From NCBI GenBank assembly GCA_007922305.1, contig ML677333.1:19923555-19987554 (forward strand): a stretch of 64,000 nt of DNA, in the 5' to 3' direction. Source of the stretch: Dermatemys mawii. Lineage: Eukaryota > Chordata > Testudines > Dermatemydidae. Both the position numbers and the translations under genes were made by a program. The stretch's first letter is position 1. The number at the start of each line of letters is the position of its first letter. Positions 34,376-46,699 of the stretch are shown here, one piece after another. The notes under the pieces are model-generated. The model saw only the letters and a program-made list of their open reading frames with translations, was not told the DNA's origin and did not search any database.

Positions 34376-35775
34376 AAGAGAGATGTCAAGCAGCTTGAAT
34401 TGTATAGAGGCAAAGTCATGTATAGAGTCTAAAGCATGAATAGAGATAAAAAGGGTGAAGGGATGTAAATGGAGATGGAAAATCTAAGGTGTGAAAGCCT
34501 TTCAGAAAGAACACAAAAACACTGTGCCACCGCTGTACAAAAGGATGTCAGTGGTATAAAGGAATTGAGCTCCTTGGATATCCTTAAATCTGCCATGAAT
34601 GAGCAAGAAGCTGAGAGTGACTTGGCCACTTCATATATCTTTATAACAGCTTATTACATAACTAAAAATGGGTTTGTCTTTTACCGAATACATTGAGTTC
34701 TCTGTCCCAGTGTTTGAAGAGGAAAGCTGGTTTAGTACTGTAAGTAATGAGTCACATGCAGGTATAATTAAGTGAATTTCTATAAATAAGATTTTCAAGT
34801 AAGCGTTGGAAAGTAATCACTACTGACTATGCTTCATGAAGAAAACTCTAGAATAAAAGCAAAGAGTGGTGCTTAATTATTTGAGAGGTGGTTTTGATGC
34901 AGTGAAGCTGGTTGCTTTTCTTCTCAGACTCTCAGATGATATACTTGTTAACTATCACACCCCTCTTGTCACTGAAGCTGTAGGAATCTTTAGAGAGATT
35001 CTAGCAGTAGGAATCTTTAGAGAGATTCTAGCACATACTCTATATAGGTAGACAATAGATCCCAGGAGCCAAATTACTGCAGCATCCGTTCAAACAAGAA
35101 GCCAAATAGGGCAGATTCCATGCAATTTGCCACTGCTCACTCAGGATTCAGGAAGCACCGCTAGTTCCTGATCCTCTTCTCATGTCACCAGGACCAAGGA
35201 CATTGACCTGAAGTCAGACCTGCTTGCATAAGCACAGTGAACTGCAAGGAGGAAAACTGCAGCCTAAATATAATGATCTGGAGAGAGAAGAACATAATTT
35301 GCTGTTCCAAGGAAGGTGACAACTAGAGGCCCAGAGTAGTGTTCCCTCAGAGAGACCACAAAGAGCCAAAAGTAGTTGATAAACTTATTTTATCAGTAAA
35401 TTTACCTGAAGTGTTTGGTAAATCTGCTCAGCTTCACAAAGGCTGGTGTATATCCACTTTCCATTGATGAAGTGGTGAACCAATTAATAAACTTGCACTG
35501 TTCATCTTGAGCTGTGCAAGACAGCATATTCCTGAGGTACAAGACAGGGAGCCAGGGAGATCTGGCTGGTGCCTTTCTCAGTATGATTCATGAGTGGCTC
35601 TGGGAGCATTCATGCATTCTAGCTGGGTGTGGGGATCCACATGTGGTTGTGCTGTGTGTTGACAGTGCTTAGAGGGGTTTGCTGCTTGTCACTAGCAAAG
35701 CATTGAGAGAGACAGCCTAGGCGGCCCACAGTCCCAGGCTGCATCCTGGGGATCCCATCACAAACGAATTGTTGG
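34376..35775. other. Intergenic DNA, mostly unrecognised
   Basis: Contains the 27-bp perfect tandem duplication at 34980-35033 and otherwise no recognisable gene or repeat. The right part may belong to the Gypsy remnant that follows. Confidence 0.45.
34980..35033 (+). repeat. Perfect 27-bp tandem duplication
   Basis: Two identical adjacent units of 'gtaggaatctttagagagat' plus 'tctagca' at 34980-35006 and 35007-35033. Absence of any mismatch points to a recent duplication. Confidence 0.95.
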
Positions 35776-35779
35776 GGAT

Positions 35780-36700
35780 CCCTAAAGAAGTGATAATTAA
35801 AGGGTGGCCTGCAGAAATAAGTAATTACTGTCCATATATGAGACTATTGGGACTGCAGACATGAACTTACTGTGATAGATGGGGTGATTTTCAAAGGCAG
35901 TAAAGTTATAATTCCAATGAGCCTCCAAAAAGAAATGCTACAAAAGATCAACGAGGGTCATTTAGGAATTCAAAAGTGAAAACAACGAACATGAGAGGTG
36001 CTGTATTAGCCGCGAATCAATCATGACATTACTATTGTGGCAGAAAACTGCTTTTCATGATTAAAATACAAACCATGTCAACAAGCAGAACTACTGAGAC
36101 CTCATCCAATTCCACAAAGGCCTTATGAGAAAGTAGGCACTGATTTATTTACCTGGCAATCAAAGGATTATTTAATAGTCACAGATTATTATTCTCTGTA
36201 TCAGAAATTTGCACACTGCATAGTGCTAGTAGTAAATCAATGATAGCCAGGATGAAGGCTATCTTCTCCAGACATGGAATTCCGGAATTATTTTAATGAT
36301 AATGGGTTGCAATTTTCCATTGCAGGCAATTTACCATAAATTGGGATTTTCATCACAAAAAATCAAGTCCAAATTACCCCCAAACGGACTTGAGGAAAAG
36401 TCTATACACACACTGTAAAGAAATTTATGAAATAGACTTTTGACAGTGGGGGTGGTTTGCATACAGTCTTAATGGTCTAAATACACCCTTGGAGAATGAC
36501 TTTTTCTCCAGCTCAGCTGTTAATGGAAGAAGGATCAGATCTACTTTACCAATTACTGATAGCATGCTGAAATCTCATAACAATGAAACCATACAGAAGA
36601 TAAAAGAAAATCAGAAGTGGAAGAAGATATATTATTTTTGTAAAAGGGCCCATGAGCTCCTATTAACCCAGGTGATAAAGTGTGCATTAGGAATCACACC
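35780..36700 (+). pseudogene. Ty3/Gypsy-type integrase remnant
   Basis: A decayed integrase of a Ty3/Gypsy LTR retrotransposon. 35900-36110 has the zinc-binding N-terminal region ('INEGHLGIQK' pattern over shifts). The catalytic core has 'PQRPYEKVGTDLFTW' with the first Asp at 36142-36144, 'KDYLIVTDYYSLYQKFAHCI', and the second Asp in 'NDNG' at 36298-36300. A C-terminal region at about 36486-36640 keeps 'NGRRIRSTLPITDSMLK', the usual '..GRRLR..LP' motif. Stops and frameshifts occur throughout, and no protease or RT part was recognised. No complete flanking LTR pair was found. Confidence 0.7.
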
Positions 36701-36895
36701 TCTAATACTTGGAGCCAAAGTGATATCATTAAAGAACAGTTGCATCCAAGGTCTTATGTTGTCTAGACAGACCAGGGGGCACATTTCCAATGGAATTAAA
36801 GGGATTTATGAGCAATACCAGAAATTTACAACACACTGAGAATAGATGTGGACTCTGGCATTTCTCATCTGATTGATCCTTTATCATCAACACAC

Positions 36896-36970
36896 AAAGT
36901 GATTGACAAAGGCAGCATATCTTCCAAAACAAAGTATCTTTTTATTAGACAATTAGCTGCTATTATTTTC
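36896..36970 (-). repeat. Left arm of a 75-bp inverted repeat
   Basis: The reverse complement of this stretch matches 38222-38296 at 72 of 75 positions with no gaps, and similarity stops sharply on both sides. On the minus strand it contains 'ctaataaaaag' (AATAAA), as an LTR R-region would. See the right arm. Confidence 0.92.
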
Positions 36971-37155
36971 TGTCAAGGAACAAGAGAACAATGCTAATGA
37001 AAGGCCGCCACTGAGAAGATCAGAGCAGGAGATTAAACATCCCGAGAGACTTATATAGACTTGTTAACCTACTTGGAGAAAGGGTATTTGAGGAAAGTGA
37101 GTGGTAAAGACTCACTCAAGAGTGATGTGTTGGTAATCTCTTCTCTCTCTAGGTA

Positions 37156-37365
37156 TCAGAGGGGTAGCCATGTTAGTATGGATCTGCAAAAGCGACAAAG
37201 AGTCCTGTGGCACCTTATAGACTAACAGACGTATTGGAGCATAAGCTTTCATGAGTGAATACCCACTTCGTCAGATGCAACCTGACAATGTGGGTATTCA
37301 GCCACAAAAGCTTATGCTCCAATACGTCTGTTAGTCTGTAAGGTGCCGCAGGACTCTTTGTTGCT
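37156..37365. mobile_element. Fold-back PLE tail insertion with 12-bp TSD
   Basis: The left copy is a full tail in minus orientation, from 'tcagaggggtagccatgtta' through 'gtcctgtggcaccttataga' to 'tacccacttcgtcagatg'. The right copy is an inverted, shorter tail, from 'tgtgggtattcagcc' to 'aggtgccgcaggactctttg'. Perfect 12-bp direct repeats TCTCTCTAGGTA flank the pair (37144-37155 and 37366-37377). The structure therefore inserted as one unit, like the 24950 copy but in the opposite orientation. Confidence 0.87.
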
Positions 37366-37379
37366 TCTCTCTAGGTAGT

Positions 37380-38221
37380 TGACACATTAGGTTTATAAAA
37401 ATGTACTACATGGATTGAGAATTTAATGTATGTGTTATGAGAGCAGCGGTTCTCAAACTTTTGCACCCCCCTTATCTCTATCTGCGTCCCCCACCCCCGC
37501 AGTCATTGCTGGGAGTGGGGACATGGTGGGGGTAGAGCGAAGAACATGGAGAGAGGTAAGAGAGCAACAACTGGGAGTTAAAGGGAGCAGTGCTGAATCC
37601 CTAGATCTGGCATAAATGAAGCTATTGTAGGTCTGGAGTGGCAAGACTTGCTAGCCTCATCCCATTTATTTAGGCAAGGTAATTGCGTAGAACTGCATAC
37701 TCTAAAGATGAGACAATTTAGGGCATTGCATTGGCTAGCGGTCTTGAGGAGTTCAGTAAACTGTGGCTGGCAGTGGATGAGAAGGAAAATGTGATGTCTG
37801 GGATACCCAACATAGTTATGTTCTCTGATAATATTCAAATACCTGTGATGGGGGTACCAGGCCCATTGAGACCCTTTCTGAATGCCTTGTTGTCCTACCA
37901 CACCCTTCCCCCAGTAAAAGAGCAGTAAAAGAGCAGCCTTTCTAGGAAGGTCCTCCAGGCCTGCCTCAAAAGGCTGCAGCGAAGCAGCCAATTAGAGCCC
38001 AGCAGGCTCAAATAAAAGGAACTGCAGGGTTGGCCTCAGTCAGTTCCTGGCCAGGGCGTAAGCAGTTAGGAAAGGTGCTGTGCTCTGGCCCTAGTAGCCT
38101 GAGAGATAACCAGATGCTGAGTTCTGGATGCATTTTGTTTCTGCAAGGAGAGAGTGGACCTAAGAATGGTAACCCTAAGGTACTGGGTGACACAAAAGAG
38201 TCCAGGTGGGAAGAACCCAGG
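37380..38221. other. Possible LTR-like remnant, otherwise unrecognised
   Basis: Apart from the hAT end at 37440, the stretch from about 37930 ('gcagccaattagagcccagc', 'aggctcaaataaaaggaact', 'ctcagtcagttcctggcc') looks like the U3/R part of a Gypsy-type LTR and runs towards the AATAAA-containing repeat arm at 38222. No matching second LTR was identified. Confidence 0.3.
37440..37510 (+). mobile_element. hAT terminal fragment
   Basis: Starts CAGCGGTTCTCAAACTTTTG, a Charlie-type hAT terminal repeat, followed by a C-rich stretch, as in the fragment at 31306. The rest of the element is not recognised and no right end was found. Confidence 0.5.
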
Positions 38222-38296
38222 GAAAATAATAGCAGCTAATTATCTAATAAAAAGCTACTTTGTTTTGGAAGATAAGCTGCCTTTGTCAATCACTTT
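38222..38296 (+). repeat. Right arm of a 75-bp inverted repeat
   Basis: Ungapped match (3 mismatches in 75) to the reverse complement of 36896-36970. It contains 'ctaataaaaagctactttg', so it could be the R/U5 part of a Gypsy-like LTR, with the two arms belonging to LTRs in opposite orientation. The spacing of about 1.25 kb includes the fold-back PLE insertion. Confidence 0.92.
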
Positions 38297-38299
38297 ATC

Positions 38300-41200
38300 A
38301 GAAGGTTATATCCATGTCCGTTAGTGTTTACTTAACAACCCCAGAAACTCATATCTCAGGAAGCACAGAGTACGGGAAGGACAGGCAGGTTATTATAGGG
38401 GTGTTCCAAAATCCATTTGCAGAGTATCACCTATTAGCTAGTGAAACCACAGTGAAGAGAATGCGCTTGGCAGACTCAGTGGGGAAAGAATACCCTTTTG
38501 AGCTTGACTCTGCTCTGGCACTGTGAAGAGACATGAGAGATGTACAGTTAGTGGGAGGTGTCTGGGCGGCCAGTGAAATATCACAACTTTTAATATTTTT
38601 TCACTTACTTGGTGAGGCGAAAGGGTGGGCAAGCCCTGGGGGTTCCTGGTTCTGTCTTCAAGCACTGTAAGTCATCTATATTTTATTTTCTTCTGTCTGT
38701 TTTTTCCTAATTCTGATGGTGTCAAAGTATCCCTCTCCAGCACACATGTAGAGACTTTCAAAAGGAATTGTTCACTCATATGAATCCCCTTTAGCCACGC
38801 TGAAGTAGTTAAAGAATCACTTTATGGCCTAAGAGAGAGAGTTGAATCAAGTAATTTTTCTCTCTGACACCACACGCCCCTTCATATTTACATTCCACAT
38901 CAACATCTGAAGTACTTTTAAGAAGCACATTTGTGGCGATAGTTCTATCCTGTTCTGGAAAAGGAATATTTGTAAAAGATTCCTTGTGCTAATATTTTTC
39001 TTGTCTCAAGATAACACTGGTTTGCTTTTCCTTCTTTAAAACAAATATTTAAATATTGCAATAGTCAAAGTTGTCATCACCATTCAAGAATTCATAGCAT
39101 TCACCTACAAATTTGAGTGGGTATCTTAAATGTGGGGAAACAGTGACATCCTTTGCACAACTGATGAATGGCTATCGTATATCTAATCAACATTTACTTC
39201 ATATTTACAAATATGTTACTGAAGAGCAGTAACTAATTCAAGGAACTGTCCGTTTTGATTCAGAAGCGTTGGTTCTGGAAGACAAAGAGAATAATGTGAC
39301 TGTGGGCAGTCAATGTAAAGAAATTGTCTCATGACCCACCAGTGGTTTGCCCACCCTGCTCTAGAATATATTCTACTGGTTAATGTTTCTAGATGTTCAT
39401 GTCCTATACTCTAAGAATTAGGATATCAACACTGCTGTTATGAAGAAAAACCTAATAACACTGGAGAGCTGCTGGCATATTGAGCATAGTCAGACTTATG
39501 CCTGTTTGTTAAGACAAGCGGATATGGGCTTTATTCTACCCAAAAGTATTTAAACTTGATATTATTGGCTGCACCACAGATATACGGTAGATCCTAAACA
39601 GAAATGTATTTTCAACAAACCTCTATGAGAAGCTTGAATTTCTTACCATTAACACTTATTATTTCTCTCCATCTTTTGTGGTTACAGCACAGAGAACACA
39701 GAATACACAGATTATCAGGCACGTGATTTTTTTTTTAAAGAATCAATCAAGTACTGTAAGTTATTATTTCTTATTTTCCAACATTTCAGTACAAGTTCCC
39801 ATTTTCCTTCTATATTAAAAGTATGTCCCTTTTAGCACTAATGTTACTGGAAGTGGCTTTATTTTCATGTATTCATCACACATGTAAATGATATCTTAGT
39901 TATTTAATGTTAAATATGTTAATTTTTTAAATTATTAAAATTTGAAATAGGCTGTGAAATACTTAAGAAAATTAACCACATTTTAACATTACATCTGTCA
40001 TTAATGATAAATCAAACATTCTTTTTACAACTCTCTAATTTTACTAATTAGAATACACAATTATCATTAAGATTGCTTACAGCTGACATTAATGTGGTGA
40101 AACTGCAGTCTGTCTTACTGCTTAATTTTTGCATACCTCTTTCTAAATGATTTATATCTCTCAGTGGGCTATTTGCAGTTTACAAACTATATTTTGTTAG
40201 ATGTAATCCCATTAATTTTTTTCCATTATCTCCTTATTCACCACACAATATTCATGTGTCTTCCATTATGTTTTCTGTCTCTACAATTTCTTCACAGTAG
40301 TATTTTCCCTGTCTCTCTATTTCCTCAATATTTGTTTTCTGTAAACTAATATAACATCTGCAATGTTTGTGTGAGATACATTTTTGAATATGGAATCATT
40401 AACAGGGGGATTTTCAAAGGGGATGATGTGAGTATACAACAGGGAATCTGAACACTCTTTTCTGAAACTTACAGCAATTTTCAAAGCTCAGAGTAGATAC
40501 CACTGGAATTTTGTCCCTAGCTTTATTTCATACCCTGACATAGGTCATGGGAGAACATCTCTAATGTGTTAAGTGTCAGTGACAAGTTGTCTTTTTAGGG
40601 GTGCAGGCATATGCTAGTCTGTGGTCTAGCTGTCAATATATATCTGATAAGCTACATCACTTGAAGTGTATCTTATCAATATTTTGTGCCTGTCACCCTC
40701 CCTTCCTATGACAGGAGAAAACCAACAGAAGTTTATTTCATTAGATAGAGATTTCAAACTTGCATTTGCATGAGACATTAGACTCACAAAAAGAGAGATC
40801 ACTGACTGGAAGTTTTTCCCACTTTAGTCTCCCATCAAAATGATTATATAGGCCAATGAAATCACTACTTTTGGCCACAGCAATGCATACAATTGAAAGA
40901 TGATAAAATTATTCATCCCAAGTCCATATAACTTCTGGATTTCACACTCACACTCACCACAAGCTAGTTCTTGCTGTATTCCTTATCTGGGTTTTCAGCA
41001 TGTCAAGCAAAAAACCTCAGCTACCTTATTTGCACTCCCACACTCTGCCGTTGTGCATATGTTGTCTTTTTCTTTTATTTTATACTACTGACTAAAACCC
41101 CAAGAAACCCAAAGACAAAAAGCTTTGTAAAAAAAACCCAACCAAGTATACCCTAAAAGAAAGCATATGTGAACAGAAATCTAGATTACACATCTATTTG

Positions 41201-42860
41201 AATATTAACCTTGCAACTGTAGTTTAAAAGAGATCACTATTATGTTTTTTAATGTTTTTCCTATCTTTGTAATGTTTGTGTCAGATGAATTGTTGGTAAG
41301 TTTACGGTTTTGTTTGCAGATATAAACAGTTGGTTACTTGGTGTCAGACTTCAGAAAAAAAAATAAAACTAAAATACCTCTCTCTATCCACTGTTAGCAG
41401 GCATGGTGAAATTCTACCAGCTATTTATTGGTAAGACCTTAAATCTTTATATAACAATGCACAGTCACACTGAAGTTAGCAGGGCTATGCCCAAACCAAT
41501 CAGCAGTAGGACCTAAGAAGCTACAGGTGAGTAAGGTAAAGAAGAAGTGTAGATACCCTTCCATAAACCCAAAGATTTTTTTATTCATACTAGGTTCTGT
41601 GATCACAAAGCTTCTCTGAACTCACTGTATCTCTGAAAATGTATTATGTGATCAATAGTGCTCACTAAAAAATTATGTTCCTGAAAAAATAATGTACTCA
41701 AGAAATACAAAGTAATGGTGCCATCTACTGTTCTTATTTTGTGTAATAAAAAAATGTCAGGATGTTACTTCCTTTTACTTTGCTTTCTATTGTAAAAAAA
41801 AGTGTTACTCCTTACAGTTATTTTCTTTCTAGTTATGTATACATATTGACATTAGCATTAATAAAGACTAGAAGGGAATGGTATACCATTAATAAAGTAC
41901 TATAATACAGTTAATGTCAACTGAAAATGAAACATTAAACAAACATTAGGTAGACTTTGGACATAAGGATGATTTAGCAGACAGAGCACAATCTCTCCTA
42001 TGCAACATAACTGAAAAAACTCTTTCAAAAAACCTCTGAAAATCTTGCTTGTAATAATTTTGTACAGGTCTAGCTAAAACAAAAACAAATATACATTTTT
42101 TCAGTGAAGGACATTATATATTGCACCTTTTGGAAACAACAAAAATGGCTACTTATATACACATATACAGAGCAATGTTCTGTATTGAAATGTGATTTTA
42201 TCAGCTTAATGCATTCAGTACTCTCTCTCTGTTATGTTCCTGAGTCATGGTTAGGAGAGAAGCAAATCATCCCAGAGAAACATAGTTATTTGCAGAATAA
42301 CTCCCCCCAGTCTTCTCCTCTCACCATTACTAGAGAGAGGTAAACGGAAGACAAGGTATGTTCTCAGAATTACCGCAAATATTATCCCAAAGCATATATC
42401 AATCATCATTTGACAGATCCCAGGTCACAATGTTTCCATTGTTTTGTCCATTACTAAAGACAACCAACAAAATGAATCACATAAATTAGATGCTCAAAGA
42501 AGACTAAAGATTTATTCTCTTAGAATTCAGAGGAATTCAGCTGCTTTTGAGATAAAGAGGTACCCAAAATATGCAAGTTCTTGATGCAAAAGGCTAGGCG
42601 TTCAAGAGGCTTACGGAGCTAATGTTTATTTCTTTCAATACAAAGTCAACTAAAATAGAGCTACGGCTATTTAATAGGAGGAAAAATCTTGCAAATATTT
42701 ATACAGGTACCAGCTATTCTAAACTTCTTTCATCATCAAGTCAGACTTTGGAAGATAGCAAAGACCATAGCCTGAAAGACCTAAGAACACAATTCTGAAG
42801 TCCTTAGTTTTATTAGTTTTATTCACTCCTTATTCAGGCAAACTCTTGGTTTGTGAATCA
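38300..42860. other. Intergenic DNA, no gene recognised
   Basis: AT-rich and almost free of recognisable repeats. At 39310-39362 a fragment of the GC-rich hAT MITE family is visible ('gtcaatgtaaagaaattgtc', 'acccaccagtggtttgccc', minus orientation). An 88-codon frame at 38260-38526 shows no domain I recognise. Confidence 0.5.
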
Positions 42861-42864
42861 AAGT

Positions 42865-43780
42865 GTAACCCCTAAGGAACTTACTTAGGTTACAGGGACT
42901 CTTTGTGCTGGTAACTCAGGGAGAGGCCCACAGTCTCTGGTAGGAAGAGCCAAGAATGGAGTCAGAGTCTGCTTGGCAACCAGTAGGGAGAGAGATACCC
43001 CTCCCAGGGAGCTAAGGAGTGGGGAGAAGCCATTTTGGAGCAGTCTGGAGCCAGCCAGGGAAAATGCAAGATTGGCTGTGTTGGAATCTGGTGTGTCTGA
43101 GGCCTGCATGCAGGATTCCCTGTGAGAATTGGCCCCTGAGGACCTAAAAGCAAGATTCCTCGGCTTGAGCCTTTCCCTCTCCCAAGTGACTCCCAGTTTG
43201 TAGAGTTTGCTGGGGAAACTTCTCCCAGGCAGGCTGTGTTAGCCCTCTATCTCCCAGGTGAGATCAGACACCACATGACACTACTATTCTGGTTGCTAGT
43301 CCAGGGCTGCTGTCTGCCGTGAATGTGTCTGAGTGCTGGGGTAGAAGACTAAAGTTTGGATTTCTGTATTGTTTTGTAATGTGCACCTTTAGCCCTACAC
43401 TACTTGGTGGTGAGGGGAAATCCTGGAACTAGAAGTTTCATGACTTCTGCTTGAAGAACTCCTGCCAGCAGTGATCATCAGCCCCTCTACAGTGACTGAG
43501 GAATCCAGAATCATCTCTAAATGTGAAGATCACTCACAGAGTTTGTGAGTGCACAATCTTTTAGTTAGCTAGTCAGGGAAATGTTTGGACTCCTTACTCC
43601 CTGAACTATGTCCTCAAGCCAGAGGGTAAGGGTTTGGGGATTTTATTACCTACTGCCTATTAAACCTGAGGAAGGAGTTATAATCTTATCCTACTTGTGA
43701 GTCCTTTGGACTGCATTGAATCCGATCAGTCGCATTGCTAACTGCTGCACAGAAGATATCATGATCACAGGTCATCAAGG
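42865..43780 (+). mobile_element. Possible LTR-like repeat
   Basis: GC-richer than its surroundings. Begins near 'tgtaacccctaaggaactt' and near its end has 'tgcctattaaacctgagg' followed by 'gtgagtcctttggactgc', resembling an LTR with a poly(A)-like signal. No open frame, second LTR or target duplication was found. Confidence 0.27.
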
Positions 43781-44846
43781 GTCACACAAAGTATGTATAG
43801 AAATAGAATACTAACTTTATATTTGCTATATCAGGTCATGTGACTGGGGAACTTCACAGGTATTATCCACAGTGACCTTGAAAATAATGTTTTACCAAGT
43901 TATATTTATCTGCTGCTTAATATAATTGCTGTGTTGAATATATTTTATGTGTTTGTGTTATTTCTTTGTAGTCTCCAATTATTTGGCAAGTAAGTGGGGA
44001 TTACCCTGTCTTTAGAATTTTCCTCCCAAGCTGCCCCAGTGACTCTGCCAGGAAGGAGTGAGTGGGATGGAGGCATTGCCAAATACATTTATATGGGAAG
44101 AAAATACAGTAGTTAAACCCTGTTGAATAGGTGGTGGGATCCAGAACAATCTAGGCCTGTCCATTGAAATCTGTAAGCAGATTGGCATTAAAGGAGGTAA
44201 CCAGATGGAGAGGGGATACTACAAAAGTTAATCAGAACATTAAAACCCCTTTTGCCTTTTTATTACTATGGCCAGTGATTCAAACTGAAAAAAGGTGCTG
44301 TGAACTGTGGGCTGAAAAGAATACGTTAAAAAAAAATGTATTCAAGATCTCTGCCATTCTGCAAAATGACACCTGATGGCACTGCCGAGCTGACAATCTT
44401 TGTAGCAATACTCAGGAAATAAAACTGGTTCCTTACAGCTTAGCCAGCTATTTCAAATGAATAATTATGGGGCAGTACCTAGGATTGTGAGGCAGCCAAA
44501 GCTGCTTTTCCATCACACTCTGACCTGGCCTCTTCCACCTTTGAAAAGCAGCCCTGGAGAGGTATAAAACAGTTGCCTTACCATAACACATCAGATCAGC
44601 AAGGAAGGGATAAAACATTCTTTCGGTGAGACTGGTGGAGTTTGTGAATGGTTTCTGTTAACTGGAGGTGTAGAATTCACCATCACAAGCTGCCAAAGCC
44701 TAAGGGTGTAATTTTACAACTTCCTGTACTGATGTTGAAAGTTACAGCCACATGTTTTGTGGAAGCCATTCAGTTTCCTACTGATTTAGATTTAGTTGCA
44801 AACATAGGTAAAAGTGTCTTGGTGACTGAACGAGAGTATTTGTTTG
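43781..44846. other. Intergenic DNA, no gene recognised
   Basis: No gene or repeat family could be supported. Confidence 0.45.
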
Positions 44847-44970
44847 TAGTGTTGTAGCCATGCTGGTCCCAGGATGTTAGCGACAAGGTGAGTTAGATAA
44901 TATATTTAATTTCACCAACAGAAGTTGTTCAAATAAAAAATATTACCTCACCCACCTTGCCTCTCTAGAG
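44847..44970. mobile_element. Fold-back reptile retroposon tail
   Basis: The left part, in minus orientation, reads 'gttgtagccatgctggtccc', 'aggatgttagcgacaagg', 'tcaccaacagaagttgttc'. The right part, in plus orientation, reads 'aaataaaaaatattacctca', 'cccaccttgcctctct'. Both belong to a different dispersed tail family from the other PLE tails, but the head-to-head layout is the same. Flanks share an imperfect TATTTGT-containing repeat. Confidence 0.55.
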
Positions 44971-45414
44971 AATATTTGTATTTGAGTGTTTCTAAATGGT
45001 TTGGAGATTGTGAAAAAGGTACTTCTTGTAGATATTGTGCTGTGAAAAAAATCTTACAAAGAAACAAGTATCCATAAGGAACCTTCAACTTTTGGACTAT
45101 TGCCAACTTTTGGACTCTGCCAATTTGCCCTGGAGGAAAATTCCTTCCTGACCCCAAATATGGCAATACAACCCTGACAATTCCTCTAGGATGGGCCACC
45201 ACCTTATAACCCATTTGGGTAGAATAAATTGACAATCAATTTATGATTATAGGCAAGCCAGTAGTGGAGTGCCTTGGATTCAAATGTTGAGGTAACACCC
45301 TTCTATATATCTTCTGAAGCTGTAGAAAAATGCATGTCTGATCTGGATGAAACAATATTGGACACTTAAGAAGGTGCAAGATAGCAATAGAAATTTACTC
45401 AGTTTAAAAGAGAA
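44971..45414. other. Intergenic DNA with a short local duplication
   Basis: At about 45090-45120 'ccaacttttggact' recurs within 25 bp. 45120-45165 ('ccctggaggaaaattccttc', 'ctgaccccaaatatggca') resembles 3' UTR text of reptile LINEs, but the family is unclear. Confidence 0.4.
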
Positions 45415-46605
45415 ACATGAAAATTGCCATACCAGGTCAGACAAATTGTCCATTATCCCAGTATCCTGTCTTCCAACTGGCCAGTGCCAGATGCTTTTAA
45501 GGGAATGAACAGAACAGGGCAATTATCGACTGATTCATTCCCTCTCATCCAGACCCAGCTTCTGGCAGTCAGAGGTTTAGGGGCACCCAGAGCATGGGCT
45601 TGCTTCCCTGACCACCTTGACTAATAGCCATTGATGGACCTATCCTCCATGAACTTATCTAATTTTTTTTTAACCTAATTATACTTTTGATCTTCACAAC
45701 ATCCCCTAGCAAGGGGTTCCACAGGTTCACCATGCATTGTGTGAGCAAGTACTTCTTTATGATTCTTTTAAATATTCTGCCTTTTAATTTAATTGGGTGA
45801 CCCCTGGTTCTTGTGTTATGTGAAGGGGTAGATAACTCTTCTGTATTCACTTTCTGCATACCATTCGTTATTTTATAGATCTCTTTCATATTCCACATCT
45901 CTCTTCTAAACTGAACAGATCTGGTCTTTTTAATTTCTCCTCATATGAAGATGTTCCACACCCCATATCATTATTGTTTCCCTTCTCTGGATCTTTACCA
46001 ATTCTATTTTTTTTTTCCAGATGGAGCTACCAGAATTGCATATATTATTCAAGGTGAGGGTGCACTACAGATTTATATAGTAGCTTTGTGATATTTTCTC
46101 TTATTAGCTATTCCTTTCTTAATGGTTCCTAACATTGTTAGTTTTTCAGTACCACTGCACACTAGGCATAGCTTTCAAAGAACTATTCACATAACTCCAG
46201 TTGAGTGCTAACAGCTAAGTTATACCCCATCATTTTGTATGTATAACTGGGATTATGTTTTCCAGTGTGAATTATTTTGCACTTACCAACATTGAAATTC
46301 ATCTCCCATTTTGTTGCCTGGTGACCTAGATTTGTGGGATCCTTTTGTAACTCTCTGCAGTCAGTTATGGACTTTAAGACTCTAAGTAACTCTGTATCAA
46401 TTGCAAATTTTGCCAATTCAGTGTTCACCTCCTTATCAAGATCATTTATGAATATATTCAACAGAACAGGTCCCAGTACAGATCCCTGGGGAAGCCTGCT
46501 ATCCACCTCTTTCCAATATGAAAACTGACCATTTATTCGTACCCTTTGTTTCCTATCTGCACTGCTTTGGATGGTCATCAAGCAGAGCCCATTATCAGCA
46601 TGCAC
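45415..46605 (-). mobile_element. CR1 LINE, 3' 1.2 kb (RT to 3' UTR), decayed
   Basis: The longest CR1 copy in the window. On the minus strand from 46605: 'SRLPQGSVLGPVLLNIFIND' (RT motif B region), 'AKFAIDTEL' where the family has FADDTKL (the catalytic aspartates are not intact), then 'KWEMNFNVGKCKIIHTGKHN'. It continues with stops to the thumb and C-terminal end, 'EIYKITNGMQKVNTEEL', 'TRTRGHPIKLKGRIFKR', 'VNLWNPLLGDVV' (45898-45659). The 3' UTR then runs to 45415 with 'ccagtatcctgtcttcc' and 'gggaatgaacagaacaggg'. No intact frame. Confidence 0.87.
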
Positions 46606-46699
46606 TCATGTCCTCTCGAATGGTGGTTGAAGAAAGAGCATATGAATCTTTAGTGCATCTCATGCATAAATGTCTGTGACACTGGCTAAAACAGTGCCA

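Noticed and set aside
38260..38526. 88-codon open frame next to the 75-bp repeat
   Set aside because: No domain or homolog recognised and no splice context. It may be chance or part of an LTR element, so it was not called as a gene.
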